Assembly: GCA_013336525.1 (NCBI GenBank)
Contig: JAAXTM010000001.1
Location: 770,207 to 834,206, forward strand
From: Geobacteraceae bacterium
GTDB taxonomy: Bacteria; Desulfobacterota; Desulfuromonadia; Geobacterales; Pseudopelobacteraceae
Direction of reading: 5' to 3'
Length of the DNA stretch: 64,000 nt
Each line of letters opens with the position of its first letter. The stretch's first letter is position 1. The notes below the pieces were generated by a model. The model did not search any database. It saw only the letters and a program-made list of their open reading frames with translations, and was not told the origin of the DNA. Below are positions 10,814 through 20,849 of the stretch, piece after piece. A program made the translations under genes and the position numbers.

Positions 10814-12315
10814 TGTTAAATAAACGTGGCTGTGGAATACTGCTGCACCCGACATCGCTGCCGGGCGCAGGGGGTATTGGGACACTGGGGCCGGATGCCA
10901 GGCGCTTTATTGACCTGCTGCACGAAATGGGTATGTCGTACTGGCAACTGCTCCCGTTGTCGCCCCCCGCCTGCGGCAATTCCCCCTATTCCGCATTTAC
11001 CGCTTTTGGAGGTAACCCGCTCCTGATAGATCTGGAGTTGATAGTAAATGAGGGGGATCTTTCACCGGCCTGTTGCGACTGCAGCTATGCTGAAGAGAGG
11101 GTTGATTTCGGCGCCGTCATCGCATTCAAAATGGAACTGTTATATCAGGCCGCTTCAACCTTTCTGTCCAGGGACGATCCTTCCCGTACGCTTGAATTTA
11201 GCCTCTTCTGTAAAACTACACCATGGCTCCATGATTATGCGCTCTTTATGGCCCTCAAGCGGCGCTACAAAGGCATCTGCTGGAATTTGTGGCCAGAGGA
11301 TGCGGCACGACCAACAGTTGCAATGCATCAAAGATTATCGGTGGAACTTGAATCTGAAATTGCGATCCAGAAATATATGCAGTGGCAGTTTGCCCGACAA
11401 TGGCAGCAACTGCGCAGCTATGCCAACCAGAGGGATATCACCGTTATTGGGGACATTCCTATTTTTGTCGCGTATGACTCTGCCGATGTCTGGAGCCGGC
11501 GCGAGTTTTTTCTTCTGGACGAGAAAGGTGATTCCGCATTTGTGGCCGGAGTTCCACCCGACTATTTCAGCGCAACAGGCCAAATGTGGGGCAACCCACT
11601 CTATAATTGGAAAATAATGGAGCAGACCGGATATCAGTGGTGGATTGATCGTTTCAGGGCGACGTGTGAGCTCTTTGACCTTGTCCGCATCGACCATTTT
11701 CGCGGTTTTGAGGCGGCGTGGCACATTCCGGCACATGAGAAAACAGCTCAAAAAGGGGCATGGATTAAGGGTCCGGGAGAAAAACTTTTTAATGCCCTCC
11801 AGATAGCTCTCGGGTCTCTTCCTATTATTGCGGAAGATTTGGGGGTAATAACTCCTGAAGTGTTGGCACTTCGTGACCGGTACGATTTCCCCGGCATGAA
11901 GATTCTTCAGTTTGCATTTGAAAAAGAGCCGGTAAATCTTCCGCACAATCACGTCAAGCATGCGGTCGTCTATACTGGCACCCATGATAACGACACGACC
12001 AAAGGGTGGTATGATTCTCTATCTGACGTAAAGCGAACTGTGATGAACGAATATCTTGGCTGTTCCGGGGATGACAGTGCCGGTAATCTGATCCGTGCTG
12101 CACTGATGTCGGTCGCTAATACTGCAATTATACCGTTTCAGGACATTTTAAAACTGGGGAGCGAGGCACGTATGAATATCCCAGGTACCCCCTTCGGTAA
12201 CTGGGAATGGCGCTTCACTTGGGACATGCTTCCGCAAGATCTGGCGGCTTCAGTACGGAGCCAGGTGGAGCGCTACGACAGGGGACACAATGGAGGTAAA
12301 AACTATGCGTCATGA
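10810..12315 (+). CDS. malQ: 4-alpha-glucanotransferase (amylomaltase)
   Basis: KRGCGILLHPTSLPGAGGIGTLG, GNPLYNW, RIDHFRGFEAAWHIPA, AEDLGVITPEV. Confidence 0.92.
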   Translation: MMLNKRGCGILLHPTSLPGAGGIGTLGPDARRFIDLLHEMGMSYWQLLPLSPPACGNSPYSAFTAFGGNPLLIDLELIVNEGDLSPACCDCSYAEERVDFGAVIAFKMELLYQAASTFLSRDDPSRTLEFSLFCKTTPWLHDYALFMALKRRYKGICWNLWPEDAARPTVAMHQRLSVELESEIAIQKYMQWQFARQWQQLRSYANQRDITVIGDIPIFVAYDSADVWSRREFFLLDEKGDSAFVAGVPPDYFSATGQMWGNPLYNWKIMEQTGYQWWIDRFRATCELFDLVRIDHFRGFEAAWHIPAHEKTAQKGAWIKGPGEKLFNALQIALGSLPIIAEDLGVITPEVLALRDRYDFPGMKILQFAFEKEPVNLPHNHVKHAVVYTGTHDNDTTKGWYDSLSDVKRTVMNEYLGCSGDDSAGNLIRAALMSVANTAIIPFQDILKLGSEARMNIPGTPFGNWEWRFTWDMLPQDLAASVRSQVERYDRGHNGGKNYAS

Positions 12316-15300
12316 AGATTCAATTCTTGAAGACAATCCATTTTGGTACCGTGATGCGGTTGTATACCAGGTACACATAAAGGCCTTCGCAGATTCTGAC
12401 GCTGACGGCACCGGGGATTTTCTCGGTCTGATCAGCAAGATTGACTACCTGCAGCAGCTCGGGATTACCGCGATCTGGCTCCTCCCGTTCTATCCTTCGC
12501 CGCAGCGGGACGATGGCTACGACATCTCTGACTACTTTAGCGTCAATCCCAGCTATAACACCCTCCGTGAGTTCAAGCAACTGCTTGATAAAGCCCACGG
12601 TCGCGGTATCAGGGTGATCACCGAACTTGTTCTCAATCACACCTCGGATCAGCACCCCTGGTTCCAGCGTGCCCGCCGGGCCAAGTCCGGCTCGGTTCAC
12701 CGGGACTACTATGTCTGGAGCGATACGCCGGAAAAGTACCGCGATGCGCGGATTATCTTCAAGGACTTCGAAACCTCCAACTGGTGCTGGGATCCAGTGG
12801 CCAAGGCGTACTTCTGGCACCGTTTCTATTCACATCAGCCGGACCTCAACTTTGACAACCCGAAGGTTCAAACCGAAATGTTGAAAGTGATCGATTTCTG
12901 GATGAAGATGGGGGTTGACGGGGTTCGGCTCGATGCCGTTCCCTACCTGTTCGAGCGGGAGGGGACCAATTGCGAAAATCTTCCCGAAACCCACAATTTC
13001 CTTAAAAAGTTACGAGCCCATCTTGATACTAACTTCAAAAACCGTCTGCTACTCTCAGAAGCAAACCAGTGGCCGGAAGATGCCGCCGCCTATTTCGGCG
13101 AAGGTAACGAAAGCAATATGGCCTTTCATTTTCCGCTTATGCCGCGCATGTTCATGGCTATCGAGATGGAAGATCGCTTCCCGATCGTCGATATCCTTGA
13201 CCAGACACCGGCCATTCCCGAAGGGTGCCAGTGGGCTATCTTTCTGCGCAACCATGATGAATTGACCCTGGAGATGGTAACTGATGAAGAGCGGGACTAC
13301 ATGTACCGAGTGTACGCAACCGATCCCAAGGCCCGCATTAATCTCGGCATTCGACGCCGTCTGGCCCCTCTGATGGGCAATAATCGCCGTAAAATAGAAC
13401 TGATGAACATGCTCCTTTTCTCCCTGCCTGGCACTCCTATCATCTACTATGGCGATGAAATTGGCATGGGAGACAACTACTTCCTCGGAGACCGGAACGG
13501 CGTCCGCACCCCGATGCAGTGGAATCCGGACCGGAACGCCGGCTTCTCCACGGCCGGCCCCCAGAAACTGTTTCTGCCGGTCATAATAGAAGCAGAATAC
13601 CACTATGAATCGATCAACGTGGAGAATCAGGAGCGCAATTCCTCGTCGCTGCTCTGGTGGATGCGGCGCACGATCGCTATGCGCAAGCGCTTCAAGGCTT
13701 TCGGCTGCGGCACGCTGGAAATGCTGCCGTCGGACAATCCAAAGGTGCTGACTTTTATTCGCAGCTTTGAAGACGAAAAACTCCTGGTAGTCATCAATCT
13801 CTCCCGCTTTGCCCAGACGGTTACCGTAGATCTGTCACGCTACGCCGGCATGATCCCAGAAGAGGTTTTTAGCCGCAACCGCTTCCCGATAATCCAGGAA
13901 ACCAGATACCACTTCACCATGGGTTCATATGACTATTTCTGGTTCGTGTTACTCGGTACTGAAGCGCGTGCCGAGCCATGTGATGAAGAGTGCATGAAAC
14001 TGAAACTGCGGGAAGGGCATCCCTGGTGGGATGTACTGGAAGGCAAAGCAGGAGAGCGCTTGTGCAATGCCGTCATGCCGCACTATCTGCAGCGAGTCTT
14101 CTGGTTTTTCGGCAAAGGGCGCATCATCAGACAGATCAGTGTGCTCGACCGCTGTCATTTGAAACAGGATGACCAGCAGTTTATGTTGACCTTCATAAAG
14201 GTCACCTATACCGAGTCGAATCCTGAAACATATATGATCCCCTTAACTTGGTATTCCAGCGAGCAGGTACAGACCATGGCGGAGCGTCATCCGCTGGCAA
14301 CAATAACAACACTGGCGCTTGGAGATGTCGATGGCGTGCTGTGCGATGCCATCTACTTCGAGGAGTTCAGAACCCTGCTATTGGGGTTGATAAGTGGGCG
14401 GGGCAAAGTACATGGAACAAAGGGCTCACAACTGGCCGGTCTGCGTGGCAGCGGGATAACTAGAAGCTCTCCGCCCCGCGCAGAGCTTTTTCCCAGCAGG
14501 GTCGCCGCGGTCGAACAGAATAACAGCAGCATCATGTATGGCGATCGGTTGCTGTTTAAGATGTACCGAAAGCTGGAGGAGGGCGTCAATCCCGAACCAG
14601 AGATTCTCCGCATGCTGGCCGGAAAGAAACTGTTCCGGAATGCTCCTGCCTATGCCGGAAAAATTGAATATCGAACTGGCAGCGGCAGCACATATGATAT
14701 CGGCGTTCTGCAAACCTATGTATCCAGCCATGGTGATGCCTGGCGGAACACCCTGACGAGTCTTACACAATTCGTCGAGCACCTGCTGTCCCACAAACAC
14801 GACCTGCCAAAGCTCCCGTCACCCTTTCCGACACTCCTAGACGTCTGCGACAGCGGCATTCCGGATCAGTTCCGCGAACTGGTGCGCGGACTTCATCTGG
14901 AAATGGCCCTGCTGCTCGGTCGCCGCACTGCTGAGATGCACCGGGCACTTGCTGCCGATACTGCGGACAGCACATGGGATATGGAAGAATTTTCCACTCT
15001 CTACCAGCGCTCAATCTTCCAGTCAATGCGGGGGAATGTGCGGAGAACTTTCCAGATGCTGGCGGCAAATATCGGGCGTCTTCCTGAAAATGTCCAGCGG
15101 AGAGCCTTGAGTATACTGGATGCTGAAAAAGAGATCATTGCCTGCCTGCAGAAAATTACCGGACGGAAGCTTTCTGCCATGAAGTGCAGGATTCACGGCG
15201 ATCTGCACCTGGGACAGGCTCTTTTTACCGGCAAGGATTTTGTCTTTATCGATTTCGAAGGAGAACCGTACCATACACTGAGCGAGCGGCGGTTGAAACG

Positions 15301-15652
15301 CTCTCCGCTCCGTGATGTAGCCGGAATGATCCACTCGCTCCACTATGCCGCCATGACTACGCTGGTTCATCACGGCGCCAGCCACACTGACGACATCAAT
15401 CTGCTCGAACCCTGGCTTGAGGCGTGGTATGTCTATGTCAGCGGTTCTTATCTGAAAGCGTATCTGCACGCCATGAAGGGTTCGCCGCTGCTGCCAGCCA
15501 ACAGAGATGAGCTTGCCGTCATGCTGCGCTGTTTCCTTATTGAAAAAATGGTCCACGAGCTTGGTTGCGAGTTAAACAACCGTCCTGACGGGGTTGACCT
15601 CACTTTGCGTGGCATCGAAATGCTGGTGAAGGATTGTCGTTGTAAATTGTAA
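12305..15652 (+). CDS. treS: Trehalose synthase fused to maltokinase (TreS-Mak)
   Basis: N-terminal TreS (FWYRDAVVYQVHIKAFADSDADGTGDFLGL, GVRLDAVPYLFERE); C-terminal kinase motifs IHGDLHLGQALF and FIDFEGEP; RBS ggaggt before ATG 12305. Confidence 0.92.
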   Translation: MRHEDSILEDNPFWYRDAVVYQVHIKAFADSDADGTGDFLGLISKIDYLQQLGITAIWLLPFYPSPQRDDGYDISDYFSVNPSYNTLREFKQLLDKAHGRGIRVITELVLNHTSDQHPWFQRARRAKSGSVHRDYYVWSDTPEKYRDARIIFKDFETSNWCWDPVAKAYFWHRFYSHQPDLNFDNPKVQTEMLKVIDFWMKMGVDGVRLDAVPYLFEREGTNCENLPETHNFLKKLRAHLDTNFKNRLLLSEANQWPEDAAAYFGEGNESNMAFHFPLMPRMFMAIEMEDRFPIVDILDQTPAIPEGCQWAIFLRNHDELTLEMVTDEERDYMYRVYATDPKARINLGIRRRLAPLMGNNRRKIELMNMLLFSLPGTPIIYYGDEIGMGDNYFLGDRNGVRTPMQWNPDRNAGFSTAGPQKLFLPVIIEAEYHYESINVENQERNSSSLLWWMRRTIAMRKRFKAFGCGTLEMLPSDNPKVLTFIRSFEDEKLLVVINLSRFAQTVTVDLSRYAGMIPEEVFSRNRFPIIQETRYHFTMGSYDYFWFVLLGTEARAEPCDEECMKLKLREGHPWWDVLEGKAGERLCNAVMPHYLQRVFWFFGKGRIIRQISVLDRCHLKQDDQQFMLTFIKVTYTESNPETYMIPLTWYSSEQVQTMAERHPLATITTLALGDVDGVLCDAIYFEEFRTLLLGLISGRGKVHGTKGSQLAGLRGSGITRSSPPRAELFPSRVAAVEQNNSSIMYGDRLLFKMYRKLEEGVNPEPEILRMLAGKKLFRNAPAYAGKIEYRTGSGSTYDIGVLQTYVSSHGDAWRNTLTSLTQFVEHLLSHKHDLPKLPSPFPTLLDVCDSGIPDQFRELVRGLHLEMALLLGRRTAEMHRALAADTADSTWDMEEFSTLYQRSIFQSMRGNVRRTFQMLAANIGRLPENVQRRALSILDAEKEIIACLQKITGRKLSAMKCRIHGDLHLGQALFTGKDFVFIDFEGEPYHTLSERRLKRSPLRDVAGMIHSLHYAAMTTLVHHGASHTDDINLLEPWLEAWYVYVSGSYLKAYLHAMKGSPLLPANRDELAVMLRCFLIEKMVHELGCELNNRPDGVDLTLRGIEMLVKDCRCKL

Positions 15653-15728
15653 TGAGTAATGGCTTGTCTAGAAGTGCCATCCGTTGCTGATGTAAAATGT
15701 GGCGTACCGAGCGCCATGGGAGTTGATT

Positions 15729-16745
15729 ATGGTCTGTAAAGGCTGCTTGATATTCTGGTTCGGCTTATTTCTGTTTTTACTTGCACCTCTTTCCGCTTCA
15801 GCCGACGAAGTAAGAATGAAAAACGGCGATCGGCTTACAGGTGAAATTATCCGAATGGAAAAGGAACTTTTGATCTTCAGGGCGAACTATGCTGAGGAAA
15901 AGCTTAGCATCTCCTGGAAAGTGGTTGATTGTATCGTATCCGACCGTACACTTCCTGTTGAATTCAGTGACAACGAATTTCTCATCGGCACGATCAGTTG
16001 CCCGGAGAGTGGTAAAGTCCAGATTGAAAGTACGCTCCTTGGCAAATCATCCCCAACTGACCTGAGTACCTTAAGGGCAGTCAACCCGTCAACCTACTCC
16101 GGGCTTTTGTCCCTTGGAGGCACTTTAAATAGCGGCAATACAGATACAAAGGCTTTAAACACTGCAACCCGCTTACAGGTAAAGACTCATAAACATCGCT
16201 TCACCGTTGATGCAAAATACAATTACGGTGAGGCTAACGGCGAAGAGACTGCTCGCAATGCTTCCGGGAGCCTGAAGTATGATTTTTTCGCCAGTGGCAA
16301 GGTTTACTCCTATGCCCAGTCACTCAGCGAGCAGGATTCCTTCGCAAATCTCAATCTCCGCAACACCGAGGGTCTCGGTATGGGTTACCAGTTTTACGAT
16401 TCCAGGCAACTCAGCCTGTTCACCGAGGCTGGAATTTCTTATTTCAACGAAGATGTGAATGTCGGCGAGGATAAGCGAGATGCGGCAGCACGATGGTCGG
16501 TCGGGCTTGACTGGGAAGCCGTCCCAAAGCGGCTCAAGCTGTTCCATCGCCAGGAAGGATACTACAGTGTTGTCGCTAATTCGGTGGTACTGCGCATGGA
16601 CCAGGGATTTCGCGTCCCACTGGTTGATACAATTGCCGCCAATTTCGAGATTGACTACCGCTACAACGGTTCTCCCGAAGCGGGTAAAAAAAGCTCCGAC
16701 CTGGCTCTGATCCTTGGCCTTACATACGAGTATGCGTATTGGTGA
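15729..16745 (+). CDS. DUF481 family outer-membrane beta-barrel-like protein
   Basis: Signal peptide; DEVRMKNGDRLTGEIIRMEKELLIF; LSLGGTLNSGNTDTKALNTATRLQVK typical of DUF481. Confidence 0.8.
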   Translation: MVCKGCLIFWFGLFLFLLAPLSASADEVRMKNGDRLTGEIIRMEKELLIFRANYAEEKLSISWKVVDCIVSDRTLPVEFSDNEFLIGTISCPESGKVQIESTLLGKSSPTDLSTLRAVNPSTYSGLLSLGGTLNSGNTDTKALNTATRLQVKTHKHRFTVDAKYNYGEANGEETARNASGSLKYDFFASGKVYSYAQSLSEQDSFANLNLRNTEGLGMGYQFYDSRQLSLFTEAGISYFNEDVNVGEDKRDAAARWSVGLDWEAVPKRLKLFHRQEGYYSVVANSVVLRMDQGFRVPLVDTIAANFEIDYRYNGSPEAGKKSSDLALILGLTYEYAYW

Positions 16746-16853
16746 GGCGACTATTCAAAATAATGAAATGATGTACTTTTTTCTTGACATGAGTATATCT
16801 GTACAGACCGGGGTGCTTTGTTAGTGTGGGAGACTAAGTTTTTGGGCGTCTGT

Positions 16854-17903
16854 TTAACCCTCCTGCCTTTTGAGATGGAGCGTCCGGATCGGAAAGGGAA
16901 TTTCGATCCTCTCGTCACAATATCGACGGTGAAGCCGTTTCACAAACTCATGCTTTATCAGGTATTGGTCAACGTACTCCTGACAGCGCAGGATCACAGT
17001 AAAGTTGACACTGAAGTCAGCGAAGGTGTGATACCGGATAAACGGTTCAAAACTGCTGACGCCTCCCTGAACCTCCTTCAACAATTCCCGGGCCACATCA
17101 ATGGTCACCTGTTCAACCTTTTCCAGATCGCTATCGTAACTGACCCCGACCTGGACCAGTACCCCCATATCCGTATCGGGAAGCTGGCAGTTGGTGACAA
17201 TTGCTCCGGCAAGCTTGGAATTCGGAATCAGTATCAGGTTGTTGGCAAGAGCACGAACCAGGGTATTGCGCCAGGTAATATCGGTGACATATCCCTCCTC
17301 GCCGCCGCTCAAACGGATGTAGTCCCCCTGGCGGATCTGCCGGGTGGCTATTATCTGCAAGCCGGAGAAAATATTTGACAGTGTATCCTGCAGCGCCAGA
17401 GCCACCGCAAGGCCACCGACCCCAAGCGCGGTCAGCATCGGCGTAATTGAAATCCCCAACGACTGCAAAATTATCAGCATTCCGATGGAAAATGCGGTGA
17501 CTTTGGCCAGGTTGGTAAAGATCGACGGAGATGGCAGCACGGCTTTTTTTGCGTAGTGTAGAACGAAACCGACTGCCAGTCGCATCATGAGTACCGTAAC
17601 GAAGAGCAGAAGAATTACGAGAATCACCTTTCCGACAATATCTTGCGCCCGGTCAACAAGGGGAAGACGCAGCAGAGCCGCATAAATTCCCGCCAGGAGG
17701 AATGAATAAAAGGTGATCCCCTTGAGAGAGGTGACGATGATTTCGTCACCTTCCCAGGAAGTTTGCCGCGTCAGCAGTTCCAGACGGTGCAACACAATTT
17801 TTTCCATGATAAGGCCGATGACGACACTTCCAATGATAAACCCGCCTGTCGTAATCAGCATATTCAGCGTGAGTGCTGCAGTTTCGTTCGATATAATCCA
17901 CAT
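16854..17903 (-). CDS. MscS-family mechanosensitive ion channel
   Basis: LGVGGLAVALALQDTLSNIFSGLQIIATRQIRQGDYIRL MscS pore/beta-domain signature. Confidence 0.9.
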   Translation of the reverse strand: MWIISNETAALTLNMLITTGGFIIGSVVIGLIMEKIVLHRLELLTRQTSWEGDEIIVTSLKGITFYSFLLAGIYAALLRLPLVDRAQDIVGKVILVILLLFVTVLMMRLAVGFVLHYAKKAVLPSPSIFTNLAKVTAFSIGMLIILQSLGISITPMLTALGVGGLAVALALQDTLSNIFSGLQIIATRQIRQGDYIRLSGGEEGYVTDITWRNTLVRALANNLILIPNSKLAGAIVTNCQLPDTDMGVLVQVGVSYDSDLEKVEQVTIDVARELLKEVQGGVSSFEPFIRYHTFADFSVNFTVILRCQEYVDQYLIKHEFVKRLHRRYCDERIEIPFPIRTLHLKRQEG

Positions 17904-17958
17904 AACTTATGAACCTCTTTAATAAAATACTCTTTCACACGGCCCTGTTCAAAGCAAC

Positions 17959-18795
17959 TCATGTTAATATCTTGTGCCAGACATTCATACTTTCCAGGCT
18001 ACCGGAAAAATTGGTGTTATTGATGAGAGTGCCGCCAAACCTGTAGCCATCTCTGGCAAAGGTTATATTTATTCCAAACGAACAGGCACGGGCAATAGTG
18101 AAAAGTGACCGGATACCGAGGGAGTATACGGCTTCTTCCATCTGTTGTAGCAGGTTGAGGGCAAGGCCTTGGCCACGATATTCCGGCAGGGTTGCAAAAC
18201 TGGTCATCTCCACCGAGCGTGATGAAATATCAATTTCAGCGGAAGAGAGTGCAATTATTTTATTTTCCTTCCAAACACCAAAATAAATGGTACCGTTTCT
18301 CATAGCGCCCTGTAGAAAATCAGGGTCATGGGTCGGAAACGGATAGGTTGCAAACACTTCACGGTAAACCGCTGCCATTTCAGCGGCATCAACTTCTTGT
18401 GCCACTCGTGCGGTGCAGCCTGATGGGAGCGGAACCAACGGGCGGATTGTCCCTTGCACCTTGGAGACAGCCAGAACCTCCTGAACGATGTGTGGACTAA
18501 ACTCAGTCCTGCGAGCACTGGTTAAATACTTACCCATAAAACAGACGGCGGCACCATCAGGAAAAAATGCCGGTATTGAAGCCTCAGTTTCGTACCCAGC
18601 TGCAACAAAGCGGCCTATACTCCATCTCGAAACTTTTGCAAAAATCTTTGAGTAGCCACATGCATTGGCCAGCTGGTCAAGTTGGCCAATGATCTGCGAG
18701 GAATCATCCGGGTGGAGTTTCACCAAGTATAACCGGTCATTAGTGGGGCCATGCTGAATTATAGAACTGCCTATGGTTTCTATTATGTCACTCAT
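17959..18795 (-). CDS. ablB: Putative beta-lysine N-acetyltransferase (GNAT)
   Basis: YSKIFAKVSRWSIGRFVAAGYETEASIPAFFPDG N-terminus plus GNAT motif ATLPEYRGQGLALNLLQQMEE. Confidence 0.8.
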   Translation of the reverse strand: MSDIIETIGSSIIQHGPTNDRLYLVKLHPDDSSQIIGQLDQLANACGYSKIFAKVSRWSIGRFVAAGYETEASIPAFFPDGAAVCFMGKYLTSARRTEFSPHIVQEVLAVSKVQGTIRPLVPLPSGCTARVAQEVDAAEMAAVYREVFATYPFPTHDPDFLQGAMRNGTIYFGVWKENKIIALSSAEIDISSRSVEMTSFATLPEYRGQGLALNLLQQMEEAVYSLGIRSLFTIARACSFGINITFARDGYRFGGTLINNTNFSGSLESMNVWHKILT

Positions 18796-18836
18796 AGTTC
18801 CTCCCTTTTCCGTATGCTGTTAGTCCGGCTCTTCGT

Positions 18837-20297
18837 TTATTTTTTTGCGGTTCCTTTCTGTTTTTTGGTCGCACTCGTTCCCTTTGCACTCCTCTTCTTT
18901 GCCTGTGTGGATGTATGACTCGAACGTTTCTTTTTAGATTTCATACTTTTGCTGCTCTTGTTTTTTTTTGAAGTTTTTTTCTTCAGCATTTTTTTACTGA
19001 AGCGTTTAGCATTTTTTGAACTGATTTTTGCCTGTTTTTTCCGTTCCACTCTGAGAAGGTCATTCAACAACTCACTCGCACCAACCAGGTCAGGGTCGGC
19101 TATTTTAGCCGCTTCCAGATATTTTCTGGCTTCTGCGAGTCTGCCGGTTTTAATGTACACCTTCCCCATTCCCTTCAACGCTTTCGCATGGTCACTCTTC
19201 AGAGCAAGCGCCTTCTGGTATTCGGCAACGGCATCTTCGTACGCAAGCCGATATTCATACATCAGACCCAACCGGAAATGGCTGTTTGCGTCGTCGGGAA
19301 AATGTTCTGCTCCTTCCTTTACAAGTGTGAACAGTTCTTCATGCTTCCTGAGTTTCACGTAGAGAGTAATTAGCGCGTTCCGGGCAGTTGCGTCATCCTT
19401 GTTCAGTTCGAGAACTTTACGGTACTGATCGATTGATTCAGGTCCTCTGCCTCTTTTCATGTAAAGTGCAGCAAGCTCTTTGTGTGCTTCTACATTATTA
19501 GGGGCGAGCGTGATCGCCTCCAGATATTCGGTGATGGCATCATTGTATTTACCGTCTCTCTCATACGCTCTAGCAAGCTTGAAATGTAGCAGGGGATTTT
19601 CACCGTATTCGGTTAACAGCTCCCGGTATTCCTTGATGGCAAGCGGGAAATTACCGTGAAGAGTATAGATGTCCGCAAGATGCCTTCGTGCATCACCATT
19701 TTTCGGATCATGCTGCACAGCCAACCGGAATTGCTCTTCTGCTTCATCCAATTCCCCCTGGCGTTCATATAAAACACCGAGCATGTAACGACTGGCGCTG
19801 TTTGTTCCGTCAATACCGACTAACTGCCGATAAACCTCTATCGCCTGCTCATCGTGCCCGGCGGCCATGTGGACATCAGCCAGCTTTTGTAATGTTATAA
19901 CATTCCCGGGTCGTTCATTAAGGTTGCTTAAATAGGCTGCAATCGCCTTATTGTATTCCCGCGCCAGCAGATAGGCGTCTCCGAGTCGTAGAAGTTCACT
20001 TGTGCCGGCCATGCCGGTTGCCACGGCCAACGCCCGACTAAATTCTGCGATTGCCGGCTCAGGTTTGCCATTGCGCACATAGCGAGTGGCTTTAATAAAA
20101 TGTCCGGAAGACCCGTCCGGGCAAAGGCTCAGGACTTCTTCCTCCATATTTGATAATTCGTTTGGAGTAAGTCCACTGAGGGTAGACACGATAACATCTG
20201 CTTTTGTGCACATGTCCGTAGAAACCTCGCCTCGGCATGGACTACCAATTGAAACAATCAGCAGTAACTGGACCAGTATTCGATTAATTATCTGCAT
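18837..20297 (-). CDS. TPR-repeat protein with signal peptide and Lys/Ser-rich C-terminal tail
   Basis: Repeated TPR motifs (YMLGVLYERQGELDEAEEQFRLAVQHDP); C-terminus KKMLKKKTSKKNKSSKSMKSKKKRSS... Confidence 0.85.
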   Translation of the reverse strand: MQIINRILVQLLLIVSIGSPCRGEVSTDMCTKADVIVSTLSGLTPNELSNMEEEVLSLCPDGSSGHFIKATRYVRNGKPEPAIAEFSRALAVATGMAGTSELLRLGDAYLLAREYNKAIAAYLSNLNERPGNVITLQKLADVHMAAGHDEQAIEVYRQLVGIDGTNSASRYMLGVLYERQGELDEAEEQFRLAVQHDPKNGDARRHLADIYTLHGNFPLAIKEYRELLTEYGENPLLHFKLARAYERDGKYNDAITEYLEAITLAPNNVEAHKELAALYMKRGRGPESIDQYRKVLELNKDDATARNALITLYVKLRKHEELFTLVKEGAEHFPDDANSHFRLGLMYEYRLAYEDAVAEYQKALALKSDHAKALKGMGKVYIKTGRLAEARKYLEAAKIADPDLVGASELLNDLLRVERKKQAKISSKNAKRFSKKMLKKKTSKKNKSSKSMKSKKKRSSHTSTQAKKRSAKGTSATKKQKGTAKK

Positions 20298-20849
20298 CGG
20301 ATTCCTTAATCTATTGCCATCTTCACAACAACATTTTATTCGACATTAAAAACACACAGACTAATCTCAAATTCAAGGGGGTGGACATTACTGAGCGTAG
20401 ACTAGAGTTATCATACGTTTTTTTTATGGTAAGCTGTACTGTGGCGACAGCATTCCTAATTGTGATTTTGTGAAAAACAATTTGCCTGTATTTAAAATTT
20501 TCTTCGGCATAATTGCCTAAAGTTGCTTTGATGCGAGAGACGAAGTTGTTTCTTTACACCGGGTGGGGCTTGATACCGTTATTATTTGTGTTATAAACTA
20601 TTTGTAATACATATTGTTTGTGATAGCACTATATGTGCATAAACGTTAGATTGTCAAACTTTAGTTTCAATACCAAGCTGTAACATAATGTTTTAATGGA
20701 ATATTTAAGTCGGATAACGGGTCTTAAAATATTGTGTGCTTATTGGAGCCATGCAGCGACTAGTGATTACAGATGCCTTGCTTGGCCCGGTTCGGTTTTT
20801 TGTTATAAATAGCCAAATTAAATGCAATTACTATCGAGGTGAGCGAACA

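Noticed and set aside
11335-11985. 216-aa minus-strand ORF opposite malQ
   Set aside because: Shadow ORF opposite conserved MalQ motifs.
13055-13603. 182-aa minus-strand ORF opposite treS
   Set aside because: Shadow ORF opposite conserved TreS motifs.
16818-17378. 186-aa plus-strand ORF
   Set aside because: Antisense to the MscS-family channel; no independent support.
18949-19362. 137-aa plus-strand Phe/Leu-rich ORF
   Set aside because: Reverse complement of the Lys-rich tail and TPRs of the real minus-strand gene.
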